Shown here piece by piece: positions 15,341 through 18,398 of a stretch of DNA of 18,398 bases (its first letter is position 1; the number at the start of each line of letters is the position of its first letter). The position numbers were made by a program, and so were the translations under genes. Below the pieces are notes generated by a model. That model was not told the DNA's origin and ran no database searches. It saw nothing but the letters and a program-made list of their open reading frames with translations. Source of the stretch: an uncultured Lachnospiraceae bacterium (GTDB taxonomy: Bacteria; Bacillota; Clostridia; Lachnospirales; Lachnospiraceae); NCBI GenBank assembly GCA_902783445.1, contig CACZQX010000020.1, positions 1 through 18,398 of the forward strand, read 5' to 3'.

Positions 15341-16531
15341 TCACCTTTTAAACCACTTTTTGCTTTCTTGATTATCTCCTGCTGCAATAAGCTTATACAT
15401 TGCATCTATTTGCCGCTTTACGGTTTCCTTTGAAAACCTCTTCACCGACTGTCGGCAATTTTTCTTTAATCTGTTAAGAAGCTCCCTGTTGTTATACAGT
15501 TTTTCAATCGCAGCTTTGTACTCTTGCACTCTGCCCCTTTTACATACTATGGCGTTTTCACCGTCTAGGGCATATTCTCTTGTGCCACGATTGTCAGCTG
15601 CAATAAGCGGCACTTCGCAAGACAAAGCTTCCAAAGCTGCCATGCCAAGCCCCTCTCTTTTGGAAGGAAAGGCAAATACATCCGCCGTTTGCAGGATTTG
15701 CGGCACATCATTCCTATAACCTATAAGTTTGACTCTGTTTTCAAGTCGTTTTTCTTTTATATAGTCTTTTAAGCTTATTTCATCCGGGCCTCGGCCGCAA
15801 ACGGAATAATAAATGTCATCTTTATCTATCAAGGAAATAGCCTTAATTATGGCCTTTTCGTTTTTGTTTTTGTTAAGTTCCGCTGTCGTTACTATATGAA
15901 ATGCACCGGGCGGTACTATTATTTCACTGCGTTTTTTAAGCTTTTCTTCCTCGGACATATCATTTTTATATATTTCCATGTCCAAGCCCATGCCGTTAAT
16001 CAAGAAAACATTTGAGTCTTTTTTCAACTTTAGATGCTTCTTTGCATATTCATAGTCTTCTTTGTTGATTGTCACTATGTAGTCTGTTTTTTTTGCCAGG
16101 CTTTTTTCGGCAATTTTGTATATAATATTTCTTGCGCCTTTGGCTCCCTTATAAAAATGAAATCCGTGAGCCGTATATACCACCTTTGGATTTGTTTTGC
16201 TTTTGGCTCCTGCTAAGCGACCAAGCACTCCGCCAAGAGGTGTGTGGCAGTCAACCAACTCTATCTGTTCTCTATCTATTATTTGAATCAATCTTTCCAA
16301 GGCCTTTTTGTTGGTCTTAAGTGCAATCGGGCTTTTTTCTATATCCAGCCTATGGGATATTACTCCAAGCTTCTTCATTTGCTCTTCGTCGTAGTCGTAA
16401 GCTTTACGGTTAAAGTTCGAAGCGTAATGCACCTCATAGCCAAGGCTTTGCAGCGTTCTTACATGTTCCGTTAAAAACCTCATAAGAAATCCGCCTACCG
16501 TTGCCACGAATAAAACTTTCTTTTTGTTCAT
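15341..16531 (-). CDS. Family 4 glycosyltransferase (EpsD-like)
   Basis: A 396-residue retaining GT-B glycosyltransferase. The N-terminal domain has KKVLFVATVGGFLMRFL and VVYTAHGFHFYKGA (117-130), a block typical of EpsD/CapM-like capsule and exopolysaccharide enzymes. The C-terminal domain holds VTTAELNKNKN (214-224), VCGRGP (244-249) and FPSKREGLGMAALEALS (288-304), the E-x7-E signature (E293, E301) that contacts the donor sugar. Length is normal for the family. It is the first gene after the promoter region, so it probably commits an early sugar in the polymer or its linkage unit. The ATG is the first in frame; no strong ribosome site is visible just upstream (GAAACAGTTGAAAACAA), which may keep its translation low relative to the following genes. 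Confidence 0.93.
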   Translation of the reverse strand: MNKKKVLFVATVGGFLMRFLTEHVRTLQSLGYEVHYASNFNRKAYDYDEEQMKKLGVISHRLDIEKSPIALKTNKKALERLIQIIDREQIELVDCHTPLGGVLGRLAGAKSKTNPKVVYTAHGFHFYKGAKGARNIIYKIAEKSLAKKTDYIVTINKEDYEYAKKHLKLKKDSNVFLINGMGLDMEIYKNDMSEEEKLKKRSEIIVPPGAFHIVTTAELNKNKNEKAIIKAISLIDKDDIYYSVCGRGPDEISLKDYIKEKRLENRVKLIGYRNDVPQILQTADVFAFPSKREGLGMAALEALSCEVPLIAADNRGTREYALDGENAIVCKRGRVQEYKAAIEKLYNNRELLNRLKKNCRQSVKRFSKETVKRQIDAMYKLIAAGDNQESKKWFKR

Positions 16532-16701
16532 TTGTTTTCAACTGTTTCTGCAAAATTTTTAAGTTTAACCTGTCGCATTTAGATATTCTTAAATGCATTT
16601 TTCAAAAAAAATAAAGTCATTATAAAATCTAACGACCACATTGTGCTATTATCTTGTTTATTTACCCGATAAGTAACGGTCAAAACACACAAGTTCAAAT
16701 A

Positions 16702-16716
16702 GGTACGGTTAGTACC
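16702..16716. repeat. Short inverted repeat in the operon leader
   Basis: GGTAC (16702-16706) and GTACC (16712-16716) can pair around a 5-nt loop. On the transcribed strand the hairpin directly follows the purine run GGAGGGGGG. It might mask or expose a ribosome-binding-like sequence, or bind a regulator; with only five pairs the case is weak. Confidence 0.4.
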
Positions 16717-16751
16717 CCCCTCCAAAAAACAAGTATAGTTTTTCAACATTT

Positions 16752-16780
16752 ATTCTACCACATATAACGGGTGTGGTCAA
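16752..16780 (-). promoter_or_regulatory. Sigma-A-type promoter of the glycan operon
   Basis: On the minus strand TTGACC (16780-16775; 5 of 6 to consensus) is followed by exactly 17 bp and TAGAAT (16757-16752; 5 of 6). Transcription would begin near 16745, shortly after the upstream terminator and about 215 nt before the GT4 start. No other pair in the intergenic region matches both boxes this well. Confidence 0.7.
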
Positions 16781-16808
16781 ACACATTTAATTTTTTTATG
16801 GGATACAT

Positions 16809-16850
16809 AAAAAAACAAGCCCGGGTATTTCCTTAAGGCTTGTTTTTTTT
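16809..16850 (-). terminator. Intrinsic terminator after the MucBP-like gene
   Basis: Arms 16809-16821 and 16837-16849 are perfect complements with a core of ACAAGCC/GGCTTGT flanked by A and T runs, around a loop of 15 nt. In the minus-strand direction the stem is followed by seven T, a textbook terminator 32 nt after the stop of the surface protein gene. The A/T flanks also make it potentially bidirectional. It separates the surface-protein operon from the glycan operon. Confidence 0.9.
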
Positions 16851-16881
16851 GTTTATTTGGGTTTAAGAAGAATACTGATTA

Positions 16882-17820
16882 TTATTTTCCTTCTTCTCTG
16901 CGTCTGATTCTGTCAGCGCGGATTGCAAGGAACGTGATTGCTGCTACTACTGCAATAAGTACGATTACCACTACAGGAAGTAACATGCTGCTTTGTGCGC
17001 TTGCAAGTGGTGTTTCCTCATCTGCAACCTTTTCGATTGCCTGTGGATTTGTTCCGTTTGCAAGTGGTGTAGCTTCATCTGCTACGTTTTCAACTGCAGG
17101 TGCAGCCTGTCCCGCTGCCGCAGGTGCTACCTGTCCCGCTGCCGCAGGTGCTCCGCCTGCTCCTACAGGAACTGTAATTTCTGCAATCTGTCCATCAATT
17201 GTAGGAGCTGCTGCATTGGATGTATATATGAATGTAACCACATTCTTAGCTGCATCGATGTTAAGTGCAATACTCTGTGATGGGTTTACACATGCATATC
17301 CATCGATTGTAAGAGCTGCCGGAGTTCTTGTTTCTCCGATATTACCAACTGTTACAACTGCAGGTGCAAGTTGGTAACCCTGATCGTCAACATAAAGGAT
17401 TTTGAAAGCAACACCATCTGTAATTACTTGATAATCCATAACATATGTTGCGTTTTCTGTTACAATGTCACCATAATTAGGTGCCCATGTATCTGTTAAT
17501 GTATATCTGCCGTCTTTTCCATCTTTGTATGTGATGTCGTTAGCTGTAGGAGCGTTTGGTACAGCTGCTCCGTATTCAACATCAAGTCTGATGTTTCCGG
17601 CTTTTGTCTGTTCTACGTTTACAATACCGTTTGTACCTTCAAGGGCTTTGTATTTTGCAACCGCTTCTTCTGTAAAGCTTGCTACATTGCCCGCTGAATA
17701 AATGATTTTATATGTTGCATTCGCTGCATAGGCTTTCATTGGTGCAAGGAGTAAAACAAGCGCTATCACTGCCGCAAAAGCCATTACCAATAATTTCTTA
17801 TTTTGAAGTACTCTGCTCAT
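16882..17820 (-). CDS. MucBP-like surface protein with duplicated VADE[AE]TPLA linker and C-terminal membrane anchor
   Basis: A 312-residue exported protein. Signal peptide: basic MSRVLQNKK, hydrophobic core 12-26, cleavage near AYA-A (32). Residues about 35-130 are an unassigned beta-rich domain; 137-200 (VAFKILYVDDQGYQLAP to VVTFIYT) resemble a MucBP-type repeat, a fold found in mucin-binding and other Gram-positive surface proteins. Next come Ala/Pro repeats and two copies of a linker, VADEATPLA (246-254) and VADEETPLA (265-273), then a membrane helix (about 278-300) and RADRIRRREEGK inside. There is no LPxTG; the DEETPLA stretch before the membrane segment is common in clostridial surface proteins. 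The ATG has an AAGGAG site, and the gene overlaps the upstream stop by 23 nt. It is followed by a terminator, so it is not in the glycan operon. Confidence 0.88.
   Translation of the reverse strand: MSRVLQNKKLLVMAFAAVIALVLLLAPMKAYAANATYKIIYSAGNVASFTEEAVAKYKALEGTNGIVNVEQTKAGNIRLDVEYGAAVPNAPTANDITYKDGKDGRYTLTDTWAPNYGDIVTENATYVMDYQVITDGVAFKILYVDDQGYQLAPAVVTVGNIGETRTPAALTIDGYACVNPSQSIALNIDAAKNVVTFIYTSNAAAPTIDGQIAEITVPVGAGGAPAAAGQVAPAAAGQAAPAVENVADEATPLANGTNPQAIEKVADEETPLASAQSSMLLPVVVIVLIAVVAAITFLAIRADRIRRREEGK
17106..17152 (-). repeat. Tandem 24-bp repeat coding Ala/Pro/Gly linker
   Basis: Two perfect 23-nt copies at 17106-17128 and 17130-17152, period 24, encode the protein repeat APAAAGQV/A. 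Their higher G+C than flanking sequence and perfect identity suggest recent slippage duplication in the linker between the MucBP-like domain and the membrane anchor. Confidence 0.85.
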
Positions 17821-18398
17821 TTTTTCTCCTTCCTTTAACCACTACGCAAACTACGATAACTGCTGCCGCTGCAACTACAATTGTGATAAGTGTTGCTATA
17901 GGAGCGTAATCACCTGTCATGATGCCGCCCATGGATGCTGATAAGTTGTTAGGTGTAAGGCTTGAATTAAATTCCTGTTCTACTACAAAGAATTCAAAAT
18001 CAAGTTCGCCCGTAACTCTTTCAAAATCCTGACTTGCTGCGTTATAGTCGATACCAAAGCTTTCACCTTCAAGTGCAATTGAAAGTTTAACAGTTGCACT
18101 TTCACCCTTAGCAAGTGTTGCAACCATTAAGTTGTCGCTAAGTGATGAATCAAGTACGTTAAGTCCGCTTTCATTACCACCGATAACCGCTGCGTTTTCA
18201 CCATTACCGTAAACTACTGTTTCTTCTCCGTTTTTAACAACCGATAGTTTTACCGAATATGCTGCGCCGCCTGCGATACCTTCAATATCTTCAAAAGCTT
18301 TTGCAACTACCGTATTCATGTAAAAATCAACTGTTTTATCAGAAGTATTTGTAAGGACTACACTTTCTTCTCTTGAATCACCCGGAAGCATTCCCGAA
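17798..18398 (-). CDS. Exported TasA/camelysin-like surface protein, C-terminal part (N-terminus outside window)
   Basis: About 200 residues of the C-terminal portion are present; the frame is open through the right edge (SG precede MLPGDS), so the first methionine seen is internal. MLPGDSREESVVLTNTSDKT is the PGD-S-x-x-x-V-x-L-x-N block of the TasA/camelysin and related beta-sandwich surface proteins, followed by VDFYMNTVV and later LAKGESATVKLSIALEGES, which fit the same fold. The end is SMGGIMTGDYAPIA, a membrane helix (about 20 residues, LITIVVAAAAVIVVCVVV) and KGRRKNEQSTSK. The MTGD is at the place where sorting signals of the PKTGD kind occur, but it is not a canonical LPxTG. The last 23 nt overlap the MucBP-like gene and contain its ribosome site, so the two are translationally coupled and may form one surface complex. 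Confidence 0.8.
   Translation of the reverse strand, partial: SGMLPGDSREESVVLTNTSDKTVDFYMNTVVAKAFEDIEGIAGGAAYSVKLSVVKNGEETVVYGNGENAAVIGGNESGLNVLDSSLSDNLMVATLAKGESATVKLSIALEGESFGIDYNAASQDFERVTGELDFEFFVVEQEFNSSLTPNNLSASMGGIMTGDYAPIATLITIVVAAAAVIVVCVVVKGRRKNEQSTSK

Larger units (their letters stand above)
16532..16881 (-). promoter_or_regulatory. 350-bp intergenic region with terminator, promoter and operon leader
   Basis: This is the only long gap in the window. From right to left it contains the stop-proximal terminator of the MucBP-like gene, a sigma-A-type promoter (16752-16780), and a leader of roughly 215 nt before the GT4 start. The leader is A/T rich but has a purine run TTGGAGGGGGG at about 16717-16726, a short hairpin at 16702-16716, a second small inverted repeat GCATTTA/TAAATGC at 16575-16596 and a perfect TATAAT (16619-16624). 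I recognise no riboswitch class and no antiterminator box. It is the control region for the whole glycan operon. Confidence 0.7.

Noticed and set aside
16579..16641. Small leader-peptide frame (ATG at 16641, 20 codons) in the operon leader
   Set aside because: No ribosome site lies at proper distance from the ATG and the composition fits random A/T-rich DNA; kept only as a remote attenuation possibility.
16619..16647. Second promoter with perfect TATAAT
   Set aside because: At 17 bp spacing the upstream hexamer is AGCACA, only 3 of 6 to consensus, and there is no TG extension; weaker than the promoter at 16752-16780.
16934..17377. 147-residue open frame on the plus strand
   Set aside because: It lies wholly inside the MucBP-like gene on the opposite strand, is Ala/Ser/Thr rich as an antisense shadow would be, and has no supporting ribosome site or neighbours on that strand.

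Overview
The window looks like a chromosomal cell-surface glycan locus from a low-to-moderate G+C Gram-positive anaerobe, most likely a Clostridia/Lachnospiraceae-type Firmicute. The reasons are the strong AGGAGG-type ribosome binding sites, a TagG/TagH-type two-gene polymer exporter with a CDP-glycerol phosphotransferase-like enzyme, Gram-positive surface proteins ending in a membrane segment plus an Arg/Lys tail, and a C-terminal SISFKxGR...IPRxIRK tail that I associate with glycosyltransferase-like proteins of this group. The genus cannot be fixed from the sequence. Every credible gene is on the minus strand, so transcription runs from high to low coordinates. I see no RNA genes, insertion sequences or CRISPR.

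Right part (18398 to 16809): two overlapping surface-protein genes, an exported TasA/camelysin-like protein cut by the window edge and a MucBP-like protein with a duplicated VADE[AE]TPLA stretch, closed by a clear intrinsic terminator. A 350-base intergenic region (16532-16881) follows, holding that terminator and a good sigma-A-type promoter with a leader of about 215 nt.

Main operon (16531 to below 1): GT4 glycosyltransferase; GT2 glycosyltransferase; an SH3-like lipoprotein with a Thr/Asn/Gly/Pro tether; a COG5610-like HAD-related protein (TTG start); an ABC-2 exporter permease fused to a large extracellular cohesin-like ectodomain; the partner TagH-like ATPase with a charged N-terminal extension; a TagB/TagF-type glycerophosphotransferase; an SGNH-like (DUF6270-type) protein with a C-terminal carbohydrate-binding-like domain; a 1136-residue secreted parallel beta-helix protein; a protein made of two degenerate GT8 domains; and the start of an unrecognised protein that runs off the window. 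Spacing is mostly 6-80 bp or overlapping, with one hairpin (2367-2397) between the beta-helix gene and the pseudo-GT8 gene.

Taken together the operon appears to encode synthesis, polyol-phosphate-type elongation or decoration, possible acyl modification, and ABC export of a wall or surface polymer, with surface proteins in the same transcript. The most unusual points are the exporter permease carrying its own cohesin-like ectodomain with a calcium-loop-like stalk, the secreted beta-helix with cysteines recurring every 23 residues in two registers (apparent cysteine ladders), and the tandem GT8-like protein that has lost its DxD motif in both halves. A link between the cohesin-like exporter and a secreted partner is an inference, not something the sequence proves.
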